NCBI GenBank assembly: GCA_013178255.1 | Contig: JABLWY010000002.1 | Coordinates: 124,001-188,000, forward strand | Direction of reading: 5' to 3' | DNA length: 64,000 bases | Source of the DNA: Coprothermobacteraceae bacterium | GTDB taxonomy: Bacteria > Coprothermobacterota > Coprothermobacteria > Coprothermobacterales > Coprothermobacteraceae | Shown here: positions 49,780 to 57,994 of the stretch, one piece after another | Position numbering within the stretch: position 1 is the stretch's first letter | Layout: each line of letters starts with the position of its first letter | Position numbers and translations under genes: made by a program | Notes under the pieces: generated by a model | Told to the model about the DNA's origin: nothing | The model's database searches: none | What the model saw: the letters and a program-made list of their open reading frames with translations, nothing else

Positions 49780-51068
49780 CAAACACGGGGTCTCTCGGTT
49801 TGCTCGTTATCGCTTTGTAGAGCCGCATTTACAGCCAAAGCATACTTAAGTCGGAGTCTAACAATTTCGCATGAGATGGGGTTTTGGCCCAATATGTCTC
49901 CTGTGGTGAAGTAGCCGTCCGCGTGACACCCACCACCGCACAATGCTCTAGCCCAGCAGCTCCCGCAGTGGGGTTTGTTGAACGCATGGGCTTTTAAAAA
50001 GTCGGGGTGCGGCATATTCAATTCACTGTTTACGTCGCCCATGCAGTACCTGCTCACGTTGTCAAACTGGTGGCAAGGATACATTAGGCCGGCGGGATTC
50101 ACTACGACATACTCTACACCCGCTCCGCAGCCCGTGAACCTTCTGACTACCGACGGGGGGTTAGTCGGGTTCATCTCGAAGTGGTAAAAGTAGAACCTCT
50201 TTCCGCTCTTGGCTCTCTCTACGTAGAATTCAGCCAAGCGGGCGTACTCTTCTTCGATTATGGGTAAGTCTTCTTCGACTAAACTCCAAGGTTGCCCTTG
50301 CCCCGTTACAGGTTCCATGGAAATGGTCTTGAATCCAGCATCCACCAAGAACTTGACGGCTTCGCTAAAATGCAGAGTCTGATGAGTAAATGTGCCTCTA
50401 ATGTAGTAGTTTCTTCCCTTCCTTCTTTGGTCGACCACTTTAAACCTGTCTATCACCTTGTCAAAGGTAGGCGCCCCAGCACGGTCTACCCTGAACAAGT
50501 CATGTACGGGCGGTGGCCCGTCTAGGGATAAGGTCAGATTTACGTTGTACGCATCGAGGACATCCATTTTAGCCTCATCCAGGAGGAGGCCATTGGTGGT
50601 CAAGGAAAACCTGACCTTCTTGCCCAATCTCTTCGCCAGTTCTGTCGCGTGCTCCAACGTGGCACGCACGGTGTCCCAGCCGAGCAGTGGTTCCCCTCCA
50701 AAGAAGTCAATATCTACCCACTCTGAAGGCGTGTTCATGAGTCTTTCCACAGCCCGCTTTGCCACGTCTACGGGCATCACTGATTCTGCCCCTCTGTAAC
50801 TACCTTGACTTGCGAAGCAGTACTTACACGCCATGTTGCATGTATGGGTTATGTTCAGGCACAACGCTGACCAAGGCCTTTCCTTACGTTCAAGCCGTTC
50901 CAGCAACCACTCAAGGCTTGGTGCTGTGGGTAGCTGCTCGCGCAGTTCTGAGGTTACTTCGCCCTGTTCCAGTTTTTTGTAGGTGGAAGAATCCACTTCA
51001 AAAGAAGAGCCGGTTTCTTCGTGTACTACGAAGAACCGGCCCAAAACGCTGAAATGGTAGAGATTCAT
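49776..51068 (-). CDS. scfB: SCIFF-type thioether-forming radical SAM/SPASM maturase
   Basis: 430 residues. The N-terminal 60 residues look like the RiPP-recognition region typical of SCIFF maturases. The radical SAM cluster is C77-x3-C81-x2-C84, with the GGEPLLG SAM-binding motif soon after. The C-terminal SPASM domain has CGAGVEYVVVNPAGLMYPC, CGSCWARALCGGGC and a final SC, enough ligands for two auxiliary [4Fe-4S] clusters. Relatives (CteB, Tte1186) join a cysteine sulfur to the alpha carbon of a threonine in the precursor peptide. The ATG overlaps the stop of the 39-codon precursor gene (ATGA), so the two are coupled. Confidence 0.9.
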   Translation of the reverse strand: MNLYHFSVLGRFFVVHEETGSSFEVDSSTYKKLEQGEVTSELREQLPTAPSLEWLLERLERKERPWSALCLNITHTCNMACKYCFASQGSYRGAESVMPVDVAKRAVERLMNTPSEWVDIDFFGGEPLLGWDTVRATLEHATELAKRLGKKVRFSLTTNGLLLDEAKMDVLDAYNVNLTLSLDGPPPVHDLFRVDRAGAPTFDKVIDRFKVVDQRRKGRNYYIRGTFTHQTLHFSEAVKFLVDAGFKTISMEPVTGQGQPWSLVEEDLPIIEEEYARLAEFYVERAKSGKRFYFYHFEMNPTNPPSVVRRFTGCGAGVEYVVVNPAGLMYPCHQFDNVSRYCMGDVNSELNMPHPDFLKAHAFNKPHCGSCWARALCGGGCHADGYFTTGDILGQNPISCEIVRLRLKYALAVNAALQSDNEQTERPRVC

Positions 51069-51184
51069 TCCTGAACTTCAAAGGTCAAGTTGCTTACCGT
51101 GGCAGAAGTCTTGCAAGCCGTTTGGCAAGCGCCCTTGAATTCTTCCTGCTTCTCAATGTCATTGAGGATGATGGTCTTCACCAT
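51065..51184 (-). CDS. scfA: Minimal SCIFF-type precursor peptide (39 residues, two cysteines)
   Basis: Start ATG at 51184 with GGAGGG six bases upstream, stop overlapping the maturase ATG. The leader (MVKTIILNDIEKQ) is followed by a core with Cys20 and Cys24 in CQTACKTSATVSN. Ordinary SCIFF peptides have six cysteines in about 45 residues, ending near C-K-T-S-C-T-V-x-N-Q-S-C. Here the cysteine between Ser and Thr is Ala28, the last one is absent (LTF), and two N-terminal ones are missing. The retained Cys24-K-T-S-A-Thr29 has the spacing of the Cys32-Thr37 thioether I recall from CteA and Tte1186a. Assignment rests on position, size, ribosome binding site and core similarity. Confidence 0.85.
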   Translation of the reverse strand: MVKTIILNDIEKQEEFKGACQTACKTSATVSNLTFEVQE

Positions 51185-51208
51185 GTAAATCCCTCCGTTC
51201 GTTTCCAT

Positions 51209-51245
51209 ATTTTACCACGTGCGGCTAAGCCGCGGATTGTATAAT
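51209..51245. promoter_or_regulatory. Divergent promoter region with 13-base palindrome
   Basis: The spacer 51185-51267 serves scfA (minus) and the ABC transporter (plus). TAAAAT at 51214-51209 on the minus strand and TATAAT at 51240-51245 on the plus strand are plausible -10 elements. Between them lies GCGGCTAAGCCGC (51221-51233), a perfect palindrome around a central base. It occupies the position where one operator could control both directions. Neither promoter has a good -35, as expected if an activator is needed. Confidence 0.5.
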
Positions 51246-51267
51246 CTTGCTTTAGGAGGGGATGTGC

Positions 51268-52176
51268 TTGGAGGCCATTGTTACAAGGGGACTAACTAAG
51301 TACTACGGGGCTACTAAGGGCATAGAAGACTTGGACTTAGAGGTCCAAGAGGGCACCATTTTCGGCTACTTGGGACCCAATGGTGCTGGGAAGACCACTA
51401 CCATAAGGCTCATCATGCAGAGTATCTTGCCTACCCGAGGTGAATTCTCAATCTTCGGTAAGCTCATCAAGCCTGGTAGCTATGAATACCGTTCCAAGAT
51501 CGGGTATGTACCTGGTGAATTGTCCCTTTACGAGAACATGACGGGTTGGGACTACGTGCTTTTCGCTTCTAGGCTGCGAAACCATCTTGACCGAGCCTAT
51601 GTCAGGGCATTGGCTGAGCGCTTTCAAGTAGATCTATCTGTGAAGATCAAGCAGCTCTCCAAGGGCAACAAACAGAAAGTCGGCATAATACAAGCGTTAG
51701 CCCACAAACCTAAGCTCTTGGTCCTAGATGAACCTACGGCTGGGCTCGATCCGTTCATGCAGGAGGAGTTCTACAAACTGCTTATAGAACTTCAAAGTGA
51801 GGGCGTAACCGTCTTCTTCTCATCTCACATACTCAGCGAGGTCAGTAAAGTTTGCGAACGCGTAGGTATCCTTCGAGAGGGAAAGTTAATAGCCCTGGAA
51901 AGTGTGGATGCGTTGCGTTCGAAGTCGACGCGCGAGGTCAAGATCACCTTTGCATCCCCCGTTCGGGCAGAGCTGTTTTCTGGGATACCCAATGTGGTTG
52001 ACCTCGAACTAAGAGACAACGAGGCGACCCTTAAGGTAGTAGGTAGCATGGATCCGCTGCTAAAGAGAGTGAGTGAATATGAAGTTGTTGACTTCTTGAG
52101 TCGAGAGCCCTCTTTAGAAGAAATCTTCTTTGCCTTCTACGGCAGCAGTTTCGGGAAAGAAGGTGGCATGCAATGA
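51268..52176 (+). CDS. ABC transporter ATP-binding protein (ABC-2 exporter type)
   Basis: About 302 residues. Walker A is GPNGAGKTTT, the signature LSKGNKQKV (the LSKGN variant common in ABC-2 and bacteriocin-type exporters), Walker B LLVLDEPTAGLDP, then SSHILSEV. A C-terminal 80-residue extension of the CcmA/DrrA type follows. TTG at 51268 is preferred because AGGAGG sits 8 bases before it, whereas the ATG at 51262 is only 2 bases from it. Paired with the downstream permease. Divergent from the SCIFF locus, so it might export the modified peptide or give immunity (inference). Confidence 0.9.
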   Translation: MEAIVTRGLTKYYGATKGIEDLDLEVQEGTIFGYLGPNGAGKTTTIRLIMQSILPTRGEFSIFGKLIKPGSYEYRSKIGYVPGELSLYENMTGWDYVLFASRLRNHLDRAYVRALAERFQVDLSVKIKQLSKGNKQKVGIIQALAHKPKLLVLDEPTAGLDPFMQEEFYKLLIELQSEGVTVFFSSHILSEVSKVCERVGILREGKLIALESVDALRSKSTREVKITFASPVRAELFSGIPNVVDLELRDNEATLKVVGSMDPLLKRVSEYEVVDFLSREPSLEEIFFAFYGSSFGKEGGMQ

Positions 52177-52994
52177 AGTGGGTAGTGTTCTACCACGAGC
52201 TCAAACACAGGTGGACAAGCGTTATAGCTTGGATTATTGGGATTTGCTTGTACGGATTTCTGCTTGCCTATTTTTGGCCGTCGCTCAAAGATCAGCTGTT
52301 CTCCAACAAGCAACTATATGATGCTTTTATCAAGATGTTAGAGAATCCAGTATATAAGCCCTTTATTGGCCGTAGCGGGCTTGATTTCTTCACGCCGGAG
52401 GGATTCTTGTTTACGGAGTATTACTCCGTCATAGGGCCGATTGCTCTTGGTTTCTTGGCTATTAACATGGGAGCTGAATTGGTGGGTGGCGAAGAGGAGT
52501 GGAAAACACTTGAGCTCGTAGCAACCTCTGCCTTGAGCCGAATTCAGCTGTTTGCTGAGAAGGCAGCTGCTTTAGTGGTTGCCGTCTTGTTCGTTTCGCT
52601 CACAAGTTCTCTTGGCTTTATCGCCGGTAACGCGGTAGTGGACATGGAAGTTGCTGCAACCAAAGTCGTGTACGGCTCGTTAGTAGTGGGGCTGATGGCG
52701 CTGGCTTTTGGAGCTGTCGCTATGGCAGCGGGCGGCATATGTGGTAGGAGAGGTCCCGCCGTAGGAGTGGGCTATGGGTTCCTGTTCCTCCAATTTGCCC
52801 TGTACACGCTAGGCATGGTGGCCGAGAAGTTCAACTGGGTGGGCAAGCTGTCGCTGTTCTATTACGCCGTTGGTGACAACATGCTTAGGACGGGCTATGT
52901 GGCGGAGCAGCTGTGGGTTTCTGCGTTCTTCGCCGTTTTGGTTCTGTGCATAGGAGGTTTGGTCTTTACTAGGCGTGACCTAAAATCTCAGTAG
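52173..52994 (+). CDS. ABC-2 type permease
   Basis: 273 residues with six hydrophobic helices, starting with a short cytoplasmic N-terminus (KWVVFYHELKHRW) typical of ABC-2 permeases that partner with CcmA-like ATPases. EEEWKTLELVATSALSR matches the conserved cytoplasmic coupling stretch after helix 2. The ATG overlaps the ATPase stop (ATGA). It ends 12 bases from the convergent TagF-like gene. Confidence 0.87.
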   Translation: MKWVVFYHELKHRWTSVIAWIIGICLYGFLLAYFWPSLKDQLFSNKQLYDAFIKMLENPVYKPFIGRSGLDFFTPEGFLFTEYYSVIGPIALGFLAINMGAELVGGEEEWKTLELVATSALSRIQLFAEKAAALVVAVLFVSLTSSLGFIAGNAVVDMEVAATKVVYGSLVVGLMALAFGAVAMAAGGICGRRGPAVGVGYGFLFLQFALYTLGMVAEKFNWVGKLSLFYYAVGDNMLRTGYVAEQLWVSAFFAVLVLCIGGLVFTRRDLKSQ

Positions 52995-53006
52995 AATCCT
53001 GTTTCT

Positions 53007-54071
53007 TCAAAGGGATCTACCTATCACGCGCTCGGCTTTCTTCTTGAGCAGGTCCTTCCTAAACTCTAAGGAGCCTTCCAATGCCTTGCGCACCCAAGTT
53101 TTTTGTGGTCTCTCATCTTTGTGGGCTGCCACTATAGCCCTCGCCGCGTAGTAGCCACTGTTGCCGTCCCGATAGGCAAATAGCCTAGCTGACAACTCTC
53201 TTCGCTCTTCCAAGTATGGGTCAGCTGTCAAGGCTCTTTCTATAAGCGGTTCCAATGCCTCAGGGTCTGACGTGTGTAGTGCTGTCGCCCTTATCTTATG
53301 TTCAAGGCTGCTCGGGTGGGTGCTCGGAAAGGTTTCAGCGTTAGGCAGGTCTGCTAGGACCAAGGGTTTGTCTGCCAACACAGCGTCGAAAATGGCACCT
53401 GAGTAGTCGGAGACAACAACATCGGCAGCGGCCAACAGTGACAATATGTCCACATCACTACCCAGCAGCGTCAGGTCAGGAAATGCTTTTCGGAGTGACT
53501 TGTGGTCGGTACCATGGTGTGCTTTGACGAGGACGTTGTACTTTTGCCCCATACCGTTAAGGAGCGGCAGTACCCAGTGTAGGGTTGAGAGTTCATCGTA
53601 CGTAGGCAGATAGAGCACTGTCTTTCTGTCGGTGGGTTTGGGGTACTTTTCCACTTCGCCTTGGAACCAAGCATCGAATTTCGGGTTACCAACCTTCACC
53701 GTGGGGCCGTAAAAGCTCAGGGCTTCTGCGTCGTAATCGCCGTAAACCAAGAAGAGGTCAAAGAACATATTCCACCAACCATAGTTCCAAGTAGCCTTGC
53801 TCAATCCGTATACCATGCGCACAAACACTTTGTCGGGGTTTTCCGCGTAGATAAGTGGCATCAGGAATGGTGCGACCAGAACATCGAACTGCTTGACCAC
53901 AGAGGGGTCATGAACGGCATCCAATGCTTTGTCTTTGAAGAAACTCCGCGCAGCCCAATACTGCTTAGGATGGGACTCTACCAAGACATAGGCGCTGTTT
54001 TCTAAATGTCTTTTTACAGGTTCAAAGAGATAGTAATGGAATGGGGAGGTGCAGAGAAAGCCTACCTGCAT
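53007..54071 (-). CDS. CDP-glycerol glycerophosphotransferase-like (TagB/TagF family) protein
   Basis: About 354 residues. The family core reads VVSDYSGAIFDAVLADKPLVL, with upstream VKAHHGTD, and the Rossmann-like GT-B fold is otherwise typical. Members polymerise or prime glycerol phosphate for wall teichoic acids. Here it is shorter than TagF (about 720) and near the size of TagB. The ATG at 54071 overlaps the tagA stop by 10 bases; an upstream in-frame start at 54167 would overlap tagA by over 100 bases. No clear ribosome binding site, consistent with coupling. Confidence 0.82.
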   Translation of the reverse strand: MQVGFLCTSPFHYYLFEPVKRHLENSAYVLVESHPKQYWAARSFFKDKALDAVHDPSVVKQFDVLVAPFLMPLIYAENPDKVFVRMVYGLSKATWNYGWWNMFFDLFLVYGDYDAEALSFYGPTVKVGNPKFDAWFQGEVEKYPKPTDRKTVLYLPTYDELSTLHWVLPLLNGMGQKYNVLVKAHHGTDHKSLRKAFPDLTLLGSDVDILSLLAAADVVVSDYSGAIFDAVLADKPLVLADLPNAETFPSTHPSSLEHKIRATALHTSDPEALEPLIERALTADPYLEERRELSARLFAYRDGNSGYYAARAIVAAHKDERPQKTWVRKALEGSLEFRKDLLKKKAERVIGRSL

Positions 54072-54748
54072 GTCAGAAAGAACTTGGCGGCTCTTGACAG
54101 CCTCTTCCAGCGGTTCAGGTCCAAGCCTGCTCTCCACAGCCATTCCAGATGTAAACGTCTTACCCACTCAGGCGCTCTCTCCTTTAGACCAGCCCAGACG
54201 TCGAAACTACCGCCGATGCCCAACGCTAATTTTACTCCCAATACATGTTTGTGTCTATATATGAAAAGATCCTGCTTAGGTGATCCCGTAGCTACGAACA
54301 GTACGTCGGCACCGCTTTCTTGTATGCGTTTCAGTGCTTCTTCTTCCTTGACGTAGCCGTTTATCGTCCCCACCACTTTGAAGTCGTATTTTCTAGCCAG
54401 GTTGGAAACGGCTTGCTCGGCTACACCGGGGGCAGCTCCGTAGAAGAAAAAGCTTAAACCACCAACAGACAGCAGATATTCCGCTAGTTCGATGCCAGGC
54501 TGACGCTCAAGGTCGTACCCTTTGCGCTTTGCCGCTAGTACTATCCCAATGCCGTCGGGTATGACAAACTCCGCTTTGTCTATGGCCTCTTTGAGGAGTC
54601 TACTTTGCCTTGCTTCGTAGGCTATCTCTGGATTCAGCGTTATTACTTGTTTGGCTCCGTATTGTGGAGCATATTGGCGCATACTCTCATATATCTCAGA
54701 GAAATCCAATTTGTCGACTCTTATTCCGCAGAAGTAAAGGGTTTGCAT
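54062..54748 (-). CDS. tagA: WecG/TagA/CpsF family glycosyltransferase
   Basis: 228 residues. Conserved pieces are VITLNPEIAYEARQ, VIPDGIGIVLAAK, the GGLSFFFYGAAPGVAEQA Rossmann segment, LFVATGSPKQDLFI and LALGIGGSFDVWAG. The TagA-type enzyme adds N-acetylmannosamine to a lipid-linked GlcNAc in teichoic acid linkage units. No Shine-Dalgarno is near the ATG. TAAAAT ends 8 bases upstream with CTGTCA at a 17-base spacing, another possible near-leaderless start. It diverges from the GTPase operon. Confidence 0.88.
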   Translation of the reverse strand: MQTLYFCGIRVDKLDFSEIYESMRQYAPQYGAKQVITLNPEIAYEARQSRLLKEAIDKAEFVIPDGIGIVLAAKRKGYDLERQPGIELAEYLLSVGGLSFFFYGAAPGVAEQAVSNLARKYDFKVVGTINGYVKEEEALKRIQESGADVLFVATGSPKQDLFIYRHKHVLGVKLALGIGGSFDVWAGLKERAPEWVRRLHLEWLWRAGLDLNRWKRLSRAAKFFLTCR

Positions 54749-54799
54749 TGTTTATAATTTTAGCATCTAGTAGAGTCCATGACAGCGGGAGGTGCTGCG

Positions 54800-56116
54800 A
54801 TGAAAAAGAGAGTCATTATTATGGGCGCTGCTGGGCGTGACTTCCACAACTTCAACGTCTTCTTCCGCAACAACGAGGAGTACGAAGTGGTGGCTTTCAC
54901 TGCCACGCAGATTCCCAACATTGAAGGAAGGAAGTACCCAGCCGAGTTGGCTGGACCACTGTATCCCAACGGTATCGACATTTATCCTGAGAGCGAGTTG
55001 GACGAGCTCATAAGGAAATTCAAGGTGGATTTTGTGGTGTTCAGCTACTCAGACGTGTCCCACGAGTATGTGATGCACAAGGCTTCGCAGGCTATGGCTG
55101 CCGGAGCCTCCTACATGCTTCTAGGTCCGGCCCACACCATGGTGGAGTCTTCCAAGCCCGTTATCGCCGTGTGTGCAGGGCGAACAGGCTCGGGCAAGAG
55201 CCAGACGACCCGGCGAGTAGTAGAAATACTGCGTAGCCGCGGCAAGAAGGTTGTAGTAGTCCGCCACCCCATGCCATACGGTGATTTGGTCGCCCAAAAG
55301 GTGCAGAGGTTTGCCTCTTATGAAGACCTCGACTTCCACAAGTGCACCATCGAGGAACGTGAGGAGTATGAACCCCACATCGATCGGGGCGCAGTGGTGT
55401 ACGCAGGAGTAGATTATGAAGCCATCTTGAGGCAGGCAGAGCAGGAAGCTGATGTGGTGATATGGGACGGCGGCAACAACGACTTCCCGTTCTTCAAACC
55501 CAATTTGATGATAACTGTGGTCGACCCGCACCGTCCGGGACACGAGGTTACCTATCATCCAGGAGAGACCAACGTACGCATGGCTGATGTTATTGTGATC
55601 AACAAGATAGACACTGCCAACTTCGAGGATATAGAGACCGTTAGAGAGAACGCCAGAGCGGTCAATCCCAAGGCCATATTCGTTGATGGCGCTTCTCCGC
55701 TGTTTGTGGAGAGCGTGGAGGCCATTGCAGGCAAGCGGGTGGTGGTAGTTGAAGACGGTCCAACGCTGACCCACGGCGAAATGTCTTATGGTGCAGGTTA
55801 TGTGGCTGCGGTCAAGTTTGGGGCTTCTGAAATTGTCTCACCCAGACCTTACGCTGTGGGGACCATCTTGGCGACATACGAGAAGTACAGCCAGACCGAA
55901 GACGTACTTCCTGCCATGGGTTACAGCGAGCAGCAGGTCAAGGATCTGGAAGAGACTCTTAACCGGGTGCCTGCCGACGTAATAGTCTCCGCAACGCCTA
56001 TAAACATAGCCAGGTTGGTCAAAGTGAACAAGCCCATAGTGAGGGTTCGCTATGAACTCCAAGAGATTGGCAGGCCCACACTAGAGGAAATCATCGTTCA
56101 GAAGATGGGGTGGTAG
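54800..56116 (+). CDS. COG2403-type P-loop GTPase (cyclic 2,3-diphosphoglycerate synthetase-like)
   Basis: About 438 residues. The N-terminal Rossmann-like region (IIMGAAGRDFHNFN) is followed by Walker A GRTGSGKSQTTRR near residue 130, the VIWDGGNNDFPFFKP block and VIVINKID (a G4-like motif). Relatives include archaeal cyclic 2,3-diphosphoglycerate synthetase, but the annotation is broad and the bacterial role unproven. ATG at 54800 follows GGGAGG by 7 bases. argF follows after two bases and arcC after that, so a link to carbamoyl phosphate metabolism is suggested by context only. Confidence 0.8.
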   Translation: MKKRVIIMGAAGRDFHNFNVFFRNNEEYEVVAFTATQIPNIEGRKYPAELAGPLYPNGIDIYPESELDELIRKFKVDFVVFSYSDVSHEYVMHKASQAMAAGASYMLLGPAHTMVESSKPVIAVCAGRTGSGKSQTTRRVVEILRSRGKKVVVVRHPMPYGDLVAQKVQRFASYEDLDFHKCTIEEREEYEPHIDRGAVVYAGVDYEAILRQAEQEADVVIWDGGNNDFPFFKPNLMITVVDPHRPGHEVTYHPGETNVRMADVIVINKIDTANFEDIETVRENARAVNPKAIFVDGASPLFVESVEAIAGKRVVVVEDGPTLTHGEMSYGAGYVAAVKFGASEIVSPRPYAVGTILATYEKYSQTEDVLPAMGYSEQQVKDLEETLNRVPADVIVSATPINIARLVKVNKPIVRVRYELQEIGRPTLEEIIVQKMGW

Positions 56117-56118
56117 GC

Positions 56119-57057
56119 GTGGCTGTCAAGCTCAAAGGTAGAGACCTTCTGTCTGTGGCTGATCTTACGCAGGAGGAATTCTGGGAACTGCTGGAGTTTG
56201 CCAAGCATCTCAAGTTGGAGACTCTCGCGGGGAAAAGGCACGAGTACCTAAAAGGCAAGACGTTGGCCATGATCTTCCAGAAGCCTTCCACGCGTACGCG
56301 CGTGGCTTTTGAAGTAGGCATGTACCAGCTGGGAGGTTATCCACTGTATCTCTCTTCCAACGACATGCAGCTACGCAGAGGCGAAACCATAGCAGACACG
56401 GCCAGAGTTTTGAGCCGCTTTGTGGACGGCATCATGGCGCGTGTCTTCGCACACCAAGACGTGGTGGACTTGGCGAAATACTCTGACGTGCCTGTAATTA
56501 ACGGCCTGTCTGATGAAGAACACCCTACGCAGATACTCGCTGACTTCTTGACCATTTGGGAGAAGTTTGGAACATTGAAGGGCCTGAAGCTTGCATATGT
56601 GGGCGACGGTAACAACGTGGCTCACTCGTTGCTCTTGGCTGCTGGCTTGCTTGGCGTGAACATGAGCGTAGGAACCCCGGTTGGTTACGAGCCCAAGGCT
56701 TGGTATGTGGAAAAAGCAATGGAGCTAGCGCGGCGCCACGGTACCTCCATTGAGGTCACAAATGATCCGATTAAGGCTGTAACAGGCGCTGATGTGGTGT
56801 ATACCGACGTTTGGGCCTCTATGGGACAGGAGTCTGAACACGACGCACGAGTCAAGCTGTTCCAGCCTTATCAGGTCAACCCCGAACTCATGAAGCACGC
56901 AGCGCCTCACGCAGTGTTTATGCACTGCTTGCCAGCGCACCGTGGAGAAGAGGTAGTAGACGAAGTAGCTGACAGCTTACAGTCGGTCATCTTCGACCAG
57001 GCTGAAAACCGTCTGCACGCTCACAAAGCCATATTGGCGCTTCTTATGGGTGATTAA
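56119..57057 (+). CDS. argF: Ornithine carbamoyltransferase
   Basis: About 312 residues. Carbamoyl phosphate binding residues are in STRTR, HPTQ and HCLPAHRGEEV; DMQLRRGETIADT and the ornithine-loop region WASMGQESE are also present. The direction of use (arginine synthesis, or citrulline phosphorolysis with arcC) is decided by context: with carbamate kinase next to it and no arginine deiminase here, a catabolic or ATP-yielding role is possible. GTG at 56119 is preferred over the GTG at 56110, which lies inside the previous gene. Confidence 0.92.
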   Translation: MAVKLKGRDLLSVADLTQEEFWELLEFAKHLKLETLAGKRHEYLKGKTLAMIFQKPSTRTRVAFEVGMYQLGGYPLYLSSNDMQLRRGETIADTARVLSRFVDGIMARVFAHQDVVDLAKYSDVPVINGLSDEEHPTQILADFLTIWEKFGTLKGLKLAYVGDGNNVAHSLLLAAGLLGVNMSVGTPVGYEPKAWYVEKAMELARRHGTSIEVTNDPIKAVTGADVVYTDVWASMGQESEHDARVKLFQPYQVNPELMKHAAPHAVFMHCLPAHRGEEVVDEVADSLQSVIFDQAENRLHAHKAILALLMGD

Positions 57058-57058
57058 G

Positions 57059-57994
57059 ATGCGGACGGTTCTGGCTCTGGGAGGTAACGCACTACAGCTG
57101 CCAGACGGTCCCGACGGCATAGAGGGGCAGCGGTACGCAGCCGAGCGTACCGCTGCCGATTTGTTGGGGCTTCTCAGGGACAAATCCATACTTCTGGCAG
57201 TTACCCACGGAAACGGCCCTCAAGTGGGAACAGAACTAATAAGGCACGACCACGCCAAGGACGTGGTTACTCCGTTCCCATTGGACGCTTTAGACGCAGT
57301 TACCCAAGGCTACATTGGTTACGTCCTGCAGAACGCGTTCCAGAACGCTCTAGCGGCTGTGAATGAGCAGAGGCCTGTGGTAACTCTGGTGACCCAGGTA
57401 GTGGTAGATGAATCCGATCCGGCTTTCCAGAATCCTACAAAGTTTGTAGGCCCGATCTACGATGAGGCTACCGCAGCCAAGCTAAGGGATGAAAAGGGTT
57501 GGGTATTCAAGGAAGATAAAGGGAGGGGCTACCGCAGGGTGGTGCCTTCCCCAATGCCCAAGCGCATCGTCGAAGTTGAAACCGTGGTTGATCTTATCGA
57601 AGCGGGTGTGGTTCCCATAACGGTGGGAGGCGGAGGCATACCCGTGGTAGAACGCGAAGGTAGGCTTGAGGGCGTGGAAGCGGTCATCGACAAAGACCTA
57701 GCATCTTCGTTGCTCGCCGTGGAGATGAATGCAGACCGCTTCGTGATCCTCACGCAGGTAGACAAGGTGTACCTGCACTACAAGACGGAAAAACAGGAAG
57801 CTTTGAGCCGGGTACGCCTCAGCTACCTGAAGGAGTTGTATGCTGAAGGGCATTTCCCTGCAGGTTCCATGGGGCCCAAAATACTAGCAGCCATTAAGTA
57901 TCTAGAAGAAGTAGATGGAGAGGTGGCTATTGGTTCTTTGGAGGAAGCAGAAGCCGTAGTAAGGGGCGTTGCTGGTACAATAATCTACCGATGA
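57059..57994 (+). CDS. arcC: Carbamate kinase
   Basis: About 311 residues. ALGGNALQ at the N-terminus, THGNGPQVG, the PTKFVGPIYDE loop, YRRVVPSP, VPITVGGGGIPV, DKDLASSLLA and the GSMGPKILAA stretch are all diagnostic. It makes ATP from carbamoyl phosphate and ADP (or the reverse). ATG at 57059 is one base after the argF stop, and the stop overlaps the cdaA ATG (ATGA). Confidence 0.95.
   Translation: MRTVLALGGNALQLPDGPDGIEGQRYAAERTAADLLGLLRDKSILLAVTHGNGPQVGTELIRHDHAKDVVTPFPLDALDAVTQGYIGYVLQNAFQNALAAVNEQRPVVTLVTQVVVDESDPAFQNPTKFVGPIYDEATAAKLRDEKGWVFKEDKGRGYRRVVPSPMPKRIVEVETVVDLIEAGVVPITVGGGGIPVVEREGRLEGVEAVIDKDLASSLLAVEMNADRFVILTQVDKVYLHYKTEKQEALSRVRLSYLKELYAEGHFPAGSMGPKILAAIKYLEEVDGEVAIGSLEEAEAVVRGVAGTIIYR

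Noticed and set aside
55121-55774. 217-codon open frame antisense to the GTPase gene
   Set aside because: Tyr/His/Gly-rich with no domain, inside a convincing gene. Treated as a shadow.
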